A stretch of DNA of 64,000 nucleotides, from the NCBI GenBank assembly GCA_001602435.1, contig CP012156.1, positions 1,632,001 to 1,696,000 on the forward strand, written 5' to 3'. The position numbers and the translations under genes were made by a program. Positions 10,316 to 19,253 of the stretch are shown here, piece after piece (the stretch's first letter is position 1; every line of letters starts with the position of its first letter). Origin of the DNA: Hyphomonadaceae bacterium UKL13-1 (GTDB taxonomy: Bacteria > Pseudomonadota > Alphaproteobacteria > Caulobacterales > Aquidulcibacteraceae). The notes beneath the pieces were generated by a model. It was not told where the DNA came from. It searched no databases and saw only the letters and a list, made by a program, of their open reading frames with translations.

Positions 10316-12244
10316 ATGCTCACAGCGTTTCGAAAATTTGCCCGCTCATGGGTCTCCGGCATCATCATTGGCCTTTTGGTTATCTCGTTCGGGATCTGGG
10401 GGATCAATGATATCTTCACCCGGGGCAGCCCTGACGCTGTCGCGAAGGTCGCGGGCGAGTCGATCACGCAAGACGAATATCGCAAGGAATTTGATCGGCT
10501 CTTAAAACGCGCGAAAGCCGATGCGAAACGCGACATCTCAACTGAAGAGGCTCGGGCCCAAGGTCTGGATAGCGCCGTGCTCGAGCAAATGGTCGCAAGC
10601 CGCGCTTTTGCAGCGATGACCGACAAACTCGGCCTGAAGGCGGCAAATAGCGTGGTTCAGGCTGAAATCGCGAAAATCCCAGCCTTCCAAGACCAAATCA
10701 CCCGCCGCTTCAGTCAAGACTCCTATCAAATGGCGTTGCGCGAAAATGGTTTTACGCCGGTTGAGTTTGAGGGCAGCGTGCGTTCCGATCTGACCCGCCA
10801 AAGCCTGACCTTGGCCGTAAGCTCTGGCTTCCGCGCGCCACGTGTGTTTGCCAGCCAGACATTGGCCTATGGCACCGAGCGCCGCATGGTTACGATTATT
10901 CCGGTTCCTGCAGGCTTTGTCGGCGGCCCACGTCAACCAACCGACGCGCAGTTAAAAGCTTTATATGACGAAAGCCGGACCCAATTAATGCGTCCGGAAT
11001 CGCGCAATCTCACGATGGTTGTTGCCAGCCTTGCCGACTTTGAAACCAAAGTGAAGGTGGATGAAGCTCAGGCTCAAGAAATTTTTGGGCGCAACAAAGA
11101 ACGTCTTTCAACCCCAGCCAAGCGCGGCTTGATCCAATTGGTAGCTTCTGATCGCGCAAAAGCTGATCAAGCTGCTGCGCGCTTGCGTGCCGGTGAAGCC
11201 CCAGAAGCCATTGCGAAAGCGCTTGGTCTTTCCGTCCCAGTGGTGCTGTCAAACGTGACCATCGGCGGCATCCCCGATCAGAACGTGGCCAAAGCTGCCT
11301 TCGAGATGAAGCAAGGCGATGTGCAAGTCGTGGCCGCTAAGCTCCAGCCCTTCGCAGCGATCAAAGTCACCGAAGCAGTGGCAGCCAAGGAAGCCAAGTT
11401 TGAGGATTCTGCGGAGGAGATCCGCACGCAGCTGCGCCAAACCGCAGCCGGCGAACTTTTGACCGACGCAACGGAAGCCTATGACAAGGCGATCACCGAA
11501 GGTGCCACACTCGAGGCTGCCGCCGCTAAAGCAGGCTTCAAATTGGTGCAGATTAAGGACGTGATGGCCGACGGCAATTCAGCCATGACTGGCCAGCCAG
11601 CGCCCGAATTTGCCGAAGCACCGAACGTTTTGAAAGATGCCTTCACAGGCGGCAAAGGCGATACGTCGGACTTGGCCCCTATTCCGGGCGACAGCTATGT
11701 AGCGGTTCGTATTGACGCCATCACGGCTGCAGCGCCACCTCCGTTTGACACCATCCGTACCGAACTCACCAATGAGTGGGTCCGTCGCGATGTTCGTGCC
11801 CGGGCAGAAACCAAAGCTAAGGAAATTTTGGCTGAAGCCAAAAAGACCAGCATGGAGGCAGCTGCTGCCAAATATAAACTTCCTGTCGCCAAGCAGGCAC
11901 AGCCGCTCCTGCGCGGTCAAGGTGGCCAAGAGTTGAGCCAAGCGGTGTTTGCCGCGAAAAAGGGTGACTTGGTCTTAGCGCCAACCGCGAACGGGGTGGA
12001 ATATACCGTTGTCCGGATAGACGACATCTTGAAGGATGACGAGGGTACGGTTCCAGATCGTCTGGTACAGGCTGAGACCGCGGTTCGTGCCTCTGTTCAA
12101 CGCGACTTGATCGCTTCGCTAGAGCGAGTCGCCCGAGATCGCGCCAAAGCACAGCTCTTCACCAAAATGATGGGTCGTGCGCTGGGCGATACGGAAGAAA
12201 CCGCTGCACCTGCCAAAGCCGCTACGCCGGCCAAACAGCCGTAG
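10316..12244 (+). CDS. PpiD-like membrane-anchored peptidyl-prolyl isomerase / periplasmic chaperone
   Basis: 642 residues. A short cytoplasmic start is followed by one transmembrane helix (WVSGIIIGLLVISFGIWGIN), then a SurA/PpiD-type N-domain with VAKVAGESITQDEYRKEFDRL, characteristic of this family. The middle (about 250-370) corresponds to the parvulin domain, but the match is weak, as in many PpiD proteins whose isomerase activity is lost. It should act at the periplasmic face of the inner membrane on proteins leaving the Sec channel. An AGGA ribosome-binding site precedes the ATG. The stop is six bases before trpE, so it is probably the first gene of the trp transcript. Confidence 0.88.
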   Translation: MLTAFRKFARSWVSGIIIGLLVISFGIWGINDIFTRGSPDAVAKVAGESITQDEYRKEFDRLLKRAKADAKRDISTEEARAQGLDSAVLEQMVASRAFAAMTDKLGLKAANSVVQAEIAKIPAFQDQITRRFSQDSYQMALRENGFTPVEFEGSVRSDLTRQSLTLAVSSGFRAPRVFASQTLAYGTERRMVTIIPVPAGFVGGPRQPTDAQLKALYDESRTQLMRPESRNLTMVVASLADFETKVKVDEAQAQEIFGRNKERLSTPAKRGLIQLVASDRAKADQAAARLRAGEAPEAIAKALGLSVPVVLSNVTIGGIPDQNVAKAAFEMKQGDVQVVAAKLQPFAAIKVTEAVAAKEAKFEDSAEEIRTQLRQTAAGELLTDATEAYDKAITEGATLEAAAAKAGFKLVQIKDVMADGNSAMTGQPAPEFAEAPNVLKDAFTGGKGDTSDLAPIPGDSYVAVRIDAITAAAPPPFDTIRTELTNEWVRRDVRARAETKAKEILAEAKKTSMEAAAAKYKLPVAKQAQPLLRGQGGQELSQAVFAAKKGDLVLAPTANGVEYTVVRIDDILKDDEGTVPDRLVQAETAVRASVQRDLIASLERVARDRAKAQLFTKMMGRALGDTEETAAPAKAATPAKQP

Positions 12245-12250
12245 CCGATC

Positions 12251-13813
12251 GTGTTATCGATTGAGCCCAGTTTTGATCAGTTCGAAGCCGCCTATGTTCA
12301 AGGGCGCGGCGTGCCTTTGCGCGCCAAACGGATCGATGATCTAGAAACACCGGTCTCAGCCATTGCTAAATTGGGCGCAGACCGCTTGGGTTCATGCCTC
12401 TTTGAGAGTGTAGAGGGCGGGGAGACGCGTGGGCGCTATTCCATCGTCGCCTGTGACCCCGATCTGATTTACCGGGTCGATCAATCGGGTGCGGCCAAGG
12501 CACCCATTGATGAGGCTGGCAAAGTCGGTGCCTATATTCCCTGCGGCGAAGAACCTCTGGCAGCTTTGCGGACCTTGATCGCTGAAAGCGCTCTCGATTT
12601 CCCAAATGACTTACCGCCCCCTGCAGCAGGCCTGTTCGGCTATCTCGCCTATGAGACTGTCCGCCGGGTTGAGCGTCTGCCCGAGACCGTCGCCGACCCA
12701 ATTGGCGTGCCCGAAGCCCTTCTCGTTCGCCCCCGTCTTGTCATCGTGTTTGATGGGGTAAAGCAGGAATTGCTGTTGGTGACGCCTGTGCGACCTAAAG
12801 CGGGTGTCTCTGCCCGTGACGCCTATGAGCAGGGCCGCACGCGCTTGGAACAAGCTTGGGCCACCTTGGATGGCCCCTCGCCCTTGCGCGTCCCATCCTA
12901 TACCGCCAAGCCCAGCCCCTTGGGCGAAGCGACTCCGAATATGAGCCCTGAGGCCTATATGACGAAGGTGGAGACGGCGAAGGACTACATCCGCGCCGGC
13001 GATATCTTCCAAGTGGTGCCCAGCCAGCGATTTTCAGCCCCCTTCTCAGGCTCTGCGATATCGCTTTATCGGTCGCTCCGCCGCACCAACCCATCGCCTT
13101 TCCTGTTCCTCCTGCGGATGGACGGGTTTGATATTGTGGGCTCCAGCCCCGAAATCCTGGTCCGCTTGCGCGACGGTACCGTAACGATGCGCCCAATTGC
13201 CGGAACCAAACCGCGCGGGGCCACCCCTGCCCTTGACGAGGCCTTGGCAGAGGAGCTTTTGAACGACCCCAAAGAGCGGGCCGAACATCTCATGCTGCTC
13301 GACCTAGGTCGCAATGACGTTGGCCGGGTGTCGCGGTCGAAACCCGGTGGCAATGACGGCCCGGTTGGTATTGGGCGCGGTGGGGTCCGCGTGACCGAGA
13401 GCTTCAAGGTCGAACGCTATAGCCACGTCATGCACATTGTCTCCAATGTTGAGGGCAGCTTGAAGCCCGGCCTCGACGCCCTAGATGCGTTGCTCGCGGG
13501 CTTTCCAGCAGGCACGGTCTCGGGCGCACCCAAGGTGCGCGCGATGGAAATCATTGCAGAGCTTGAGCCACATGGTCGCGGGGTCTACGCAGGTGGTGTC
13601 GGCTATTTCTCGGCCGGTGGCGACATGGACTTGTGTATTGCCTTACGCACGGGCGTTTTGAAGGATGGTGTCCTCCATGCCCAAGCAGGCGCTGGTGTCG
13701 TGCTCGATTCCATTCCGCTTAGTGAGCACAATGAGTGCGTCAATAAGGCCAAAGCCTTGTTGCGCGCGGCTGAAGATGCGGGTCGCTATGATGAGAAGGA
13801 TGGACGCGCATGA
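12251..13813 (+). CDS. trpE: Anthranilate synthase component I
   Basis: 520 residues. Makes anthranilate from chorismate and ammonia, the first committed step of tryptophan synthesis. It starts with GTG. The N-terminal LGSCLFESVEGGETRGRYS segment contains the region that binds feedback tryptophan in this family (usually LLES). The C-terminal chorismate-binding domain has IAGTKPRGAT, LGRNDVGRVS, FPAGTVSGAPKVRAME and AGAGVVLDS, all intact. The ORF overlaps trpG by four bases (ATGA), so the two subunits are translationally coupled. No leader peptide or attenuator is visible ahead of it. Confidence 0.97.
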   Translation: MLSIEPSFDQFEAAYVQGRGVPLRAKRIDDLETPVSAIAKLGADRLGSCLFESVEGGETRGRYSIVACDPDLIYRVDQSGAAKAPIDEAGKVGAYIPCGEEPLAALRTLIAESALDFPNDLPPPAAGLFGYLAYETVRRVERLPETVADPIGVPEALLVRPRLVIVFDGVKQELLLVTPVRPKAGVSARDAYEQGRTRLEQAWATLDGPSPLRVPSYTAKPSPLGEATPNMSPEAYMTKVETAKDYIRAGDIFQVVPSQRFSAPFSGSAISLYRSLRRTNPSPFLFLLRMDGFDIVGSSPEILVRLRDGTVTMRPIAGTKPRGATPALDEALAEELLNDPKERAEHLMLLDLGRNDVGRVSRSKPGGNDGPVGIGRGGVRVTESFKVERYSHVMHIVSNVEGSLKPGLDALDALLAGFPAGTVSGAPKVRAMEIIAELEPHGRGVYAGGVGYFSAGGDMDLCIALRTGVLKDGVLHAQAGAGVVLDSIPLSEHNECVNKAKALLRAAEDAGRYDEKDGRA

Positions 13814-14394
13814 AAATCCTGCTCATCGATAATTACGACAGCTTCACCTATAATCTCGTCCATTATGTCGAGGAATTGGGGGCGGAAACCCATGTGGTGC
13901 GCAATGACCGCTTGAGTGTTGAAGAGGCCATCGCCCAAGCCGGCGACGGGATCATCATTTCGCCCGGCCCCTGCACGCCGAATGAGGCCGGCATCTGCCT
14001 CGACCTGATCAAGGCTCTGCCCGACGACATCCCGCTGCTTGGCGTCTGCCTCGGCCATCAAGCCATTGGCCAAGCCTATGGCGGCAAGGTCTTGCGCGCG
14101 AAGACCATCATGCATGGCAAGACGTCGATCATCACGCACGCCAATACAGGCCTGTTTGAAGGCCTGCCCGAACAATTTGAAGTGACGCGCTATCACTCCT
14201 TGTCGGTCGAACGTGAAAGTCTACCCAATTCCTTGCGCGTCGATGCATGGACGGCCGATGGAGAGATTATGGGCATGAGCCATGTCGCCAAGCCGATCTT
14301 TGGCGTGCAATTTCATCCCGAAAGCATCGCTTCACAGCATGGTCACGCCCTGATCCAGCGCTTCTTAAAGTCAACCAAAGTTGCCCAATCGTGA
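13810..14394 (+). CDS. trpG: Anthranilate synthase component II (glutamine amidotransferase)
   Basis: 194 residues, class I glutaminase that supplies ammonia to TrpE. It begins MKILLIDNYDSFTYNLVHY, has the oxyanion-loop SPGPCTPNEAG, the nucleophile Cys80 in LLGVCLGHQAIG, and the His-Pro-Glu-Ser motif near the C-terminus (VQFHPESI). It overlaps trpE by ATGA and trpD by GTGA. No fused phosphoribosyltransferase domain is present: trpD is separate here. A second role for the same subunit in 4-aminobenzoate synthesis is possible but not shown by the sequence. Confidence 0.97.
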   Translation: MKILLIDNYDSFTYNLVHYVEELGAETHVVRNDRLSVEEAIAQAGDGIIISPGPCTPNEAGICLDLIKALPDDIPLLGVCLGHQAIGQAYGGKVLRAKTIMHGKTSIITHANTGLFEGLPEQFEVTRYHSLSVERESLPNSLRVDAWTADGEIMGMSHVAKPIFGVQFHPESIASQHGHALIQRFLKSTKVAQS

Positions 14395-15416
14395 GTGAGG
14401 CGATTAAGCCAGCTTTAGCTCTCTTGCGCGACGGCGAGGCTCCAACGCCTGCCCTCTTGGACCAAGCCTTTGCCGCCATTTTGAGCGGGGAAGCCACCCA
14501 AGCCCAAATCGGGGCTTTCCTAATGGGGCTAGAACGTCTGACCTTGACTAGCGACATGATCACCTCGGGTGCTTCTGCCATGCGCGCGGCCATGACGCGG
14601 GTGGACACGCCCTTTGCCTGCATCGATGTCTGCGGCACGGGTGGCGATGGCTCCCACACGTTGAACATCTCCACCGCCGTTTCCTTTGTGCTGGCGGGGG
14701 CAGGTCTTAAGGTTGCCAAGCATGGCAATCGCGCCATGAGCTCTAAGTCTGGGGCAGCGGATGTGTTGGAAGCCTTAGGCGTCAAGCTTGAACTCTCGCC
14801 CGCCCAATGCGCGCAAGCCCTTGATGAAGTCGGTCTTGTCTTCCTGTTTGCCCAAGCCCATCACCCCGCCATGCGCCATGTTGGCCCTGCCCGGCGCGAA
14901 CTGGGTTTTCGTACGATTTTCAATCTATTAGGGCCGCTTTCTAATCCCGCAAATGCACAGCGCCAATTGGTTGGCGTGTTTGCCGATGATAAGCGCGGCC
15001 CCATTGCGCACGCGCTGATGCGCCTTGGGTGCGAGAGCGCTTGGGTTGTCCATGGCCATGGTGGTTTGGACGAGCTGTCGCTTTCAGGTCCCACGCGGGT
15101 CACGGCCCTGAAGGACAAGACCCTGTCTGAACTTGAGATCCACCCCAACGATCTTGGCCTTACAACCGCGCCACTTGACGCGCTGAAGGGTGGCGACGCG
15201 GCTTACAATGCACGGGCCTTGCGGGAACTTCTGCAGGGTGAGACTGGCCCCTACCGTGATGTGGTGCTGTTGAATGCCGCAGCCGCACTGGTGGCCACCG
15301 CTGCAGCCCCAGACCTGACCGAAGCCTTGGCGCGCGCCACCACAAGCCTTAATTCCCGCGCAGCTCTGTCCAAATTGGATCAGTTGATCGCCTTCACCCA
15401 TCGGACGCCATCATGA
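14391..15416 (+). CDS. trpD: Anthranilate phosphoribosyltransferase
   Basis: Adds the phosphoribosyl group of PRPP to anthranilate. The frame is open back to 14247, but that region is inside trpG. The GTG at 14391 overlaps the trpG stop (GTGA) and gives 341 residues, the family length. The diagnostic motifs are present: [19 protein letters not shown] (PRPP/anthranilate site), [21 protein letters not shown], and [22 protein letters not shown] before LLGPLSNPA. It overlaps trpC by ATGA. Confidence 0.97.
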   Translation: MSEAIKPALALLRDGEAPTPALLDQAFAAILSGEATQAQIGAFLMGLERLTLTSDMITSGASAMRAAMTRVDTPFACIDVCGTGGDGSHTLNISTAVSFVLAGAGLKVAKHGNRAMSSKSGAADVLEALGVKLELSPAQCAQALDEVGLVFLFAQAHHPAMRHVGPARRELGFRTIFNLLGPLSNPANAQRQLVGVFADDKRGPIAHALMRLGCESAWVVHGHGGLDELSLSGPTRVTALKDKTLSELEIHPNDLGLTTAPLDALKGGDAAYNARALRELLQGETGPYRDVVLLNAAAALVATAAAPDLTEALARATTSLNSRAALSKLDQLIAFTHRTPS

Positions 15417-16204
15417 GCGACACCCTCTCCAAAATCATCGCCTATAAGCACGAGGAAGTGGCCACTCGAAAATCACTCCAATCCGTCGCGGCGCTGGAGG
15501 CCTATATCCGCGAGGAGACCCCACCGCGCGGCTTTACTGCCGCGCTTGTGGAAGCTGCTAAGGCCCGCCCTGCCTTGATCGCCGAGATCAAAAAGGCCAG
15601 TCCGTCCAAAGGTCTGATCCGAGCAGATTTTAAGCCCATAGAACTCGCCCAAGCCTATGAACAAGGCGGGGCGGCCTGCCTCTCCGTGCTCACCGACGCG
15701 CCTAGCTTCCAAGGCCATGAAAGCTTTTTGGTCGCTGCACGCGCCGCCACCAGCCTGCCCTGCTTGCGCAAGGATTTCATGGTCGACGTCTGGCAGATCG
15801 CCGAAAGCCGCGCCTTTGGCGCAGATGCCATCCTCGTCATTATGGCCGCGCTCGACGATGCGCTCGCCACCGATCTGGTCGCCGCAGCCAAGCATTATGG
15901 CATGGATGCCTTGATCGAGACCCATGATGAAGCCGAGATGGAGCGCGCCTTGAAGCTCGATGCAGAGCTGATTGGCGTCAACAACCGCAACCTCAAGACC
16001 TTCGTCACAGACCTCTCCACCACCGCCCGCCTTTCAGCCATGGTTCCGCCGACGCGCCTCCTCGTAGCTGAAAGCGGCATCAATACACACGCCGACATCG
16101 CCCAGCTGCAAGCCGCTGGGGCCAAAGCGTTTCTGATCGGCGAGAGCTTGATGCGCCAAGAAGATGTCTGCGCGGCGACGCGGGAGATTTTGTCGCTGGC
16201 TTGA
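15413..16204 (+). CDS. trpC: Indole-3-glycerol phosphate synthase
   Basis: 263 residues, a TIM-barrel enzyme that closes the indole ring. Catalytic and phosphate-binding segments are intact: [52 protein letters not shown] and [10 protein letters not shown]. It is monofunctional, with no TrpF domain. It is the last gene of the ppiD-trpEGDC run. trpF, trpB and trpA are not in the window, the usual split in alphaproteobacteria. A 1-kb segment without protein genes follows. Confidence 0.97.
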   Translation: MSDTLSKIIAYKHEEVATRKSLQSVAALEAYIREETPPRGFTAALVEAAKARPALIAEIKKASPSKGLIRADFKPIELAQAYEQGGAACLSVLTDAPSFQGHESFLVAARAATSLPCLRKDFMVDVWQIAESRAFGADAILVIMAALDDALATDLVAAAKHYGMDALIETHDEAEMERALKLDAELIGVNNRNLKTFVTDLSTTARLSAMVPPTRLLVAESGINTHADIAQLQAAGAKAFLIGESLMRQEDVCAATREILSLA

Positions 16205-16310
16205 ACGGGGGTTGAACCCTAGACGATGTCATCCCTTGTGCCGCAAAGTCCCTTGAGCTCCCCGCTCGCAGCTTACGCTTCAGCGGGTCTGACAGGTGGG
16301 GGAAAGGAGC

Positions 16311-16364
16311 GCGCAACAAAAGTTGCGCTTATCCTCGCGATTGCATGCGCAACTTTTGTTGCGC
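16311..16364. repeat. Paired-hairpin intergenic repeat, copy 2
   Basis: GCGCAAC-AAAA-GTTGCGC at 16311-16328 and GCGCAAC-TTTT-GTTGCGC at 16347-16364: two 7-bp stems with 4-base loops, starts 36 bases apart, exactly as in copy 1 (1012-1065). AAAGGA just outside the first hairpin and TCCTTT outside the second can pair, so the whole element can also form one large cruciform. A 13-mer CCCCTTCAGTCCG (16416-16428) nearby is identical to 951-963 near copy 1. It lies between the convergent trpC and GNAT genes. Confidence 0.75.
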
Positions 16365-16481
16365 GGTCCTTTTGCTGGGTTTTCTGTCTCGCTGACAACG
16401 ATCCAGATGGAAACACCCCTTCAGTCCGCTTCGAGGCCAGCTTCCCCGTAAACGGGGAAGCGGCGTGTCCCAGTTGCTGCT

Positions 16482-16634
16482 GCTCTCCCCTCTCCCTCTG
16501 GGAGAGGGGGCGGGGGTGAGGGCTTAAGCTCGCAATAATTTAGTTATTCCGGCCTAATCTAAGCCCCTAAGCAAAATAAGCTTTTATGCCCGTAAGCCCT
16601 CACCCCCTTCCCCTCTCCCATGGGGAGAGGGGAG
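16482..16634. repeat. Large inverted repeat of CCCTCTCCC/GGGTGAGGG type
   Basis: The left arm (16482-16525) and right arm (16594-16634) are near-perfect inverted copies ending in GGGTGAGGGCTT and AAGCCCTCACCC. Each arm has its own inner hairpin (CCCTCTCCC facing GGGAGAGGG). The 68-base centre is AT-richer. This kind of element is common between convergent genes in proteobacteria. A perfect 10-bp stem GCTTCCCCGT/ACGGGGAAGC lies just before it, at 16440-16461. I see no protein-coding sequence here. Confidence 0.75.
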
Positions 16635-16683
16635 CGCACAAATAAAAATCTATCCCCCACCCATCAAACCCCGCATAACTTAA

Positions 16684-17080
16684 GGCCATCTCCAACGAGA
16701 GGGCGTTGTTGCTGCAGCGGCGACACCGGTTGGGGATGGTAAGCGGGATTAATCGAGGTTGAAGTGGCGACCTCGTGTTTCATTGGGATTAGCTGTCCTG
16801 ATGCCCGGTGTGCTTGAGCCCGACTGCCGTGTGAAGCCCTTGGTCAAGAACTTAGGCGATGCCTTTGAGACGCCTTGGGGAAGCCTTATATATTTTTGGA
16901 AGCGCAAGCTTCTAGGATGAGGCCTTTACGAACTAGGCGGGGGAAATTTGAACCACCCGTGGCGTCATGAACCACCTAAGCACACAGAACTTTTCAGCCG
17001 GGGCGCACGGTTTGCGTCGTATTCCGGGCCAGTCCGTTAATCTGGCCCACCTCATTTGGCGCATACCACGCGCCCCGGCC
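16684..17080. ncRNA. Structured intergenic segment, candidate non-coding RNA(s), identity unresolved
   Basis: About 400 bases without a credible ORF but with several strong stems: CCATCTCCAAC/GTTGGGGATGG (16686-16696 with 16729-16739); CGAGGT/ACCTCG (16754-16759 with 16770-16775); a 7-bp stem capped by a GCAA tetraloop (16897-16914); and a perfect 10-bp stem GCCGGGGCGC/GCGCCCCGGC (16997-17006 with 17070-17079) enclosing a 7-bp hairpin GGGCCAG/CTGGCCC (17026-17048). The middle part (about 16760-16935, with GAAGCCC...GGCGATGCC...GGGGAAGCC) has the size and long-hairpin layout of 6S RNA, but I cannot confirm this. I found no RNase P, SRP or tmRNA signature. Strand is undecided; plus is slightly favoured. 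Confidence 0.33.
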
Positions 17081-17188
17081 CCTCATTATGGTGCACCCTC
17101 GCAAGGTTTTCCTTAGCGGGGATGGTGGTGTTGGTGAAGGGGTAGGTGCCTCTCCGCCTTGCGCGGGGTTCGCCTAGCGCACGCTGCT

Positions 17189-17638
17189 TTACAAACCCTT
17201 ATAATACAAAATCTTCGTTGGCTCACCCGGTGTGACATCTAGGCCAGCGACCATGTAGCCGGCTTTGAGATTGCGGATTGCCATGGCTTGGTTGGGTTGG
17301 CGGGTGGCAGTCTCAACCCCGCGAAACCCTGCCTCCTTCGCCCAAGCATGTTGAGCGTCCATCAAGTCACTTGCGATACCGTGACCACGTGCTTCAGGTG
17401 CCACACCGCCGATCCAGGAGTTGAATACACCACGATTACGCTCATAGCCCAGTTTGAGGCCGATCAGCTGTCCCTGTTCGTCCAAGGCAACATGGGCCGA
17501 CAGACTGCGTCGCCCTGCCAGCTTTTCGGCAAAGTTCGACCAGTCATCGGGCAGAACCACATCCAGAAAAGCGGCTAAAACCTCTGCCTGCGCGATACAG
17601 CGTGAGCCATCCCAGTGTTCAATCTTATAGACTTGCAT
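17189..17638 (-). CDS. GNAT-family N-acetyltransferase
   Basis: 149 residues with the acetyl-CoA-binding motif VAPEARGHGIASDLM (R-x-x-G-x-G/A form) followed by the ATRQPNQAMAIRNLKAGY stretch usual in motif B. It transfers an acetyl group from acetyl-CoA to an unknown amine. An ATG eight codons upstream (17662) is possible, but the ATG at 17638 has GAGG nine bases upstream. It is divergent from the MaoC gene, and on the 3' side converges with trpC across the repeat-rich segment. Confidence 0.85.
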   Translation of the reverse strand: MQVYKIEHWDGSRCIAQAEVLAAFLDVVLPDDWSNFAEKLAGRRSLSAHVALDEQGQLIGLKLGYERNRGVFNSWIGGVAPEARGHGIASDLMDAQHAWAKEAGFRGVETATRQPNQAMAIRNLKAGYMVAGLDVTPGEPTKILYYKGL

Positions 17639-17718
17639 CAATTCAAACCTCGACCTCGACATGGCCCCACGAGCGCGTTAGACCAGCCTCCTAAAATTAA
17701 GATGAGGGAGCCCTTAGC

Positions 17719-18168
17719 ATGACCAAGACCACCACATTTGCCACACTTGCAGACCTTGCCGGCCAAGAAGTTGGCGCGTCCGACTGGCTGCTGATCGATC
17801 AAGACCGCGTCAATCTGTTTGCCGACGCAACTGGCGACCACCAGTGGATCCATGTCGACGTGCCCCGCGCCACCGCCGAAATGGGTGGCCCCATTGCGCA
17901 TGGCTTTTTGACTCTGTCCTTGATTCCATTTTTGGGCAAAGACATCTTGAAGGTCGAAGGCGTAAGCCGCGGTATCAATTACGGCCTCAACAAAGTTCGC
18001 TTCACCAATATGGTGCGCGTTGGTTCGAAAGTCCGCGCTGTGCAAAAGCTGTTGAGCGTGGAGCCTAAGTCAGGCGGCCTGATGCTGACCAGCGAAGTCA
18101 CGATCGAAATCGAAGGCGAAGCCCGCCCAGCATGCGTGGCGGAAACTGTCAGCATGTTGTTCGCTTAA
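17719..18168 (+). CDS. MaoC-like (R)-hydratase, hot-dog fold
   Basis: 149 residues. The hydratase motif is clear: FADATGDHQWIHVDVPRA with the catalytic Asp/His pair, and GGPIAHGFLTLSLIPFL. Such enzymes hydrate trans-2-enoyl-CoA to (R)-3-hydroxyacyl-CoA, linking beta-oxidation to polyhydroxyalkanoate synthesis or acting in other acyl-CoA routes. A phasin gene elsewhere in the window makes a polyhydroxyalkanoate link conceivable, but the two are about 8 kb apart. It is followed after 17 bases by a RidA gene, so the pair is probably one operon. Confidence 0.9.
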   Translation: MTKTTTFATLADLAGQEVGASDWLLIDQDRVNLFADATGDHQWIHVDVPRATAEMGGPIAHGFLTLSLIPFLGKDILKVEGVSRGINYGLNKVRFTNMVRVGSKVRAVQKLLSVEPKSGGLMLTSEVTIEIEGEARPACVAETVSMLFA

Positions 18169-18185
18169 GCTAGAAGGACAATATC

Positions 18186-18647
18186 ATGTCTCGCATTGAA
18201 GCCCGCCTGCAGGACCTTGGCATCACTTTGCCGAACCCACCTGCCCCGGTGGCCAGCTATGTGCCCTTCACGCGCGTGGGTGGTTTGGTCCATATTTCGG
18301 GCCAAGTCTCACGCGCCGCCGATGGCGATCATTTAGGCCGGCTGGGTGGCAATTTGACCCTCGAACAAGGTCAAGCCGCTGCCCGTGTCTGTGGTCTGAA
18401 TTTGCTGGCGCAATTGAAAGCGGCTTGCGGCGGGGATTTGGATCGTTTGGTGCAGGTCGTAAAGCTCAATGGCTTTGTGAATGTGACGCCAGAGTTTGAC
18501 CCCATCCCGCAAGTGATGAACGGTTGTTCGGACCTTATGGTGGAAGTACTGGGCGACGCGGGCAAACATGCCCGATCTGCTGTAGGCGTTGCCAATCTGC
18601 CGATGGGCTTTGCCGTGGAAGTTGACGGCGTGTTCGAAATCGCCTGA
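18186..18647 (+). CDS. RidA family protein (YjgF/YER057c/UK114)
   Basis: 153 residues, longer than the 125-130 of E. coli RidA and closer to the alphaproteobacterial subgroup that begins MSRIEARLQDLGITLPNPPAPVA. Conserved segments include VHISGQVSR, the long helix region QGQAAARVCGLNLLAQLKAA, VVKLNGFVNVTPEF and ARSAVGVANLPMGFAVEVD. The Arg of KHARSAVGV is where RidA enzymes bind the carboxylate of reactive imines, so a deaminase role is possible. It is co-directional with the MaoC-like hydratase. Confidence 0.9.
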   Translation: MSRIEARLQDLGITLPNPPAPVASYVPFTRVGGLVHISGQVSRAADGDHLGRLGGNLTLEQGQAAARVCGLNLLAQLKAACGGDLDRLVQVVKLNGFVNVTPEFDPIPQVMNGCSDLMVEVLGDAGKHARSAVGVANLPMGFAVEVDGVFEIA

Positions 18648-18677
18648 ACCTAAAGCTGATTTGGCCAGTAGCGCGCT

Positions 18678-19148
18678 TCAGTGATGGGGAGCTCTGCTGG
18701 CCAATAATTCTGCCCGAACCCGCAAGGACTTACGGGCATAAGAAATCTCAATCAGGAATGAGATCAGCCCGCCGATGAGCGAGGCCATGGTGGCAATAAA
18801 CAAAACCGCGACGACGCGGGATAGATCAATTGCAATCAGCTCTACTGAAAACAAGGCTACAATCAGCAAACACACCAGAAGGATCGCCGTCGTCGACAAG
18901 GTGATCGCATTATGGATCCAATTCATGCGCTGATCGAGCACGCGAAGTTCTGCCAAATGTCGGTTGGTATGCACGCCAGAGCCGACGGGGGAGTCCAAGT
19001 CTTGTTCAATGACGCGGCCACGATCGACAACCCGCGCGAGACGGGAGGTCAAGACATTGAGCAAGGTGCCGATGCCTGCGATCAAGAAGACCGGCGCGAT
19101 GGACAGTTGGATGATCTGAACTATGTCGTGGGATGAAGCGATTGGCAT
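18678..19148 (-). CDS. DUF2721 membrane protein
   Basis: 156 residues with three predicted membrane helices: IIQLSIAPVFLIAGIGTLLNVL, ITLSTTAILLVCLLIVALFSVELI and VVAVLFIATMASLIGGLISFLIEI. The SRLARVVDRGRVIEQ segment after the first helix is the hallmark of DUF2721. Function unknown. It lies between two plus-strand genes, convergent with ridA and divergent from the FemAB-like gene. Confidence 0.8.
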   Translation of the reverse strand: MPIASSHDIVQIIQLSIAPVFLIAGIGTLLNVLTSRLARVVDRGRVIEQDLDSPVGSGVHTNRHLAELRVLDQRMNWIHNAITLSTTAILLVCLLIVALFSVELIAIDLSRVVAVLFIATMASLIGGLISFLIEISYARKSLRVRAELLASRAPHH

Positions 19149-19253
19149 AAAGTCAGTCTAAGCGCCGATTGGCCAAAGGTCGATGCTTATCCCTCGCCTC
19201 GCGCAGCACATGGCCTTTGCATGGGGCCGAACCTCGATAAGCTAAAGGGCATC

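Noticed and set aside
16935..16956. Minus-strand GGTTCAAAT, like a tRNA T-loop
   Set aside because: Base 61 is T instead of C, the stem does not pair, and no anticodon arm or acceptor stem can be built around it.
16684..17080. RNase P RNA, SRP RNA or tmRNA at the structured segment
   Set aside because: None of the conserved words of these families (such as the RNase P GAGGAAAGTCC, the SRP GGAAGGAAGCAGCC, or a tmRNA tag reading frame) is present.
18661..18704. TTGGCCAG/CTGGCCAA inverted pair at the end of the DUF2721 gene
   Set aside because: Loop of 28 bases and no T tract; too weak to call a terminator.
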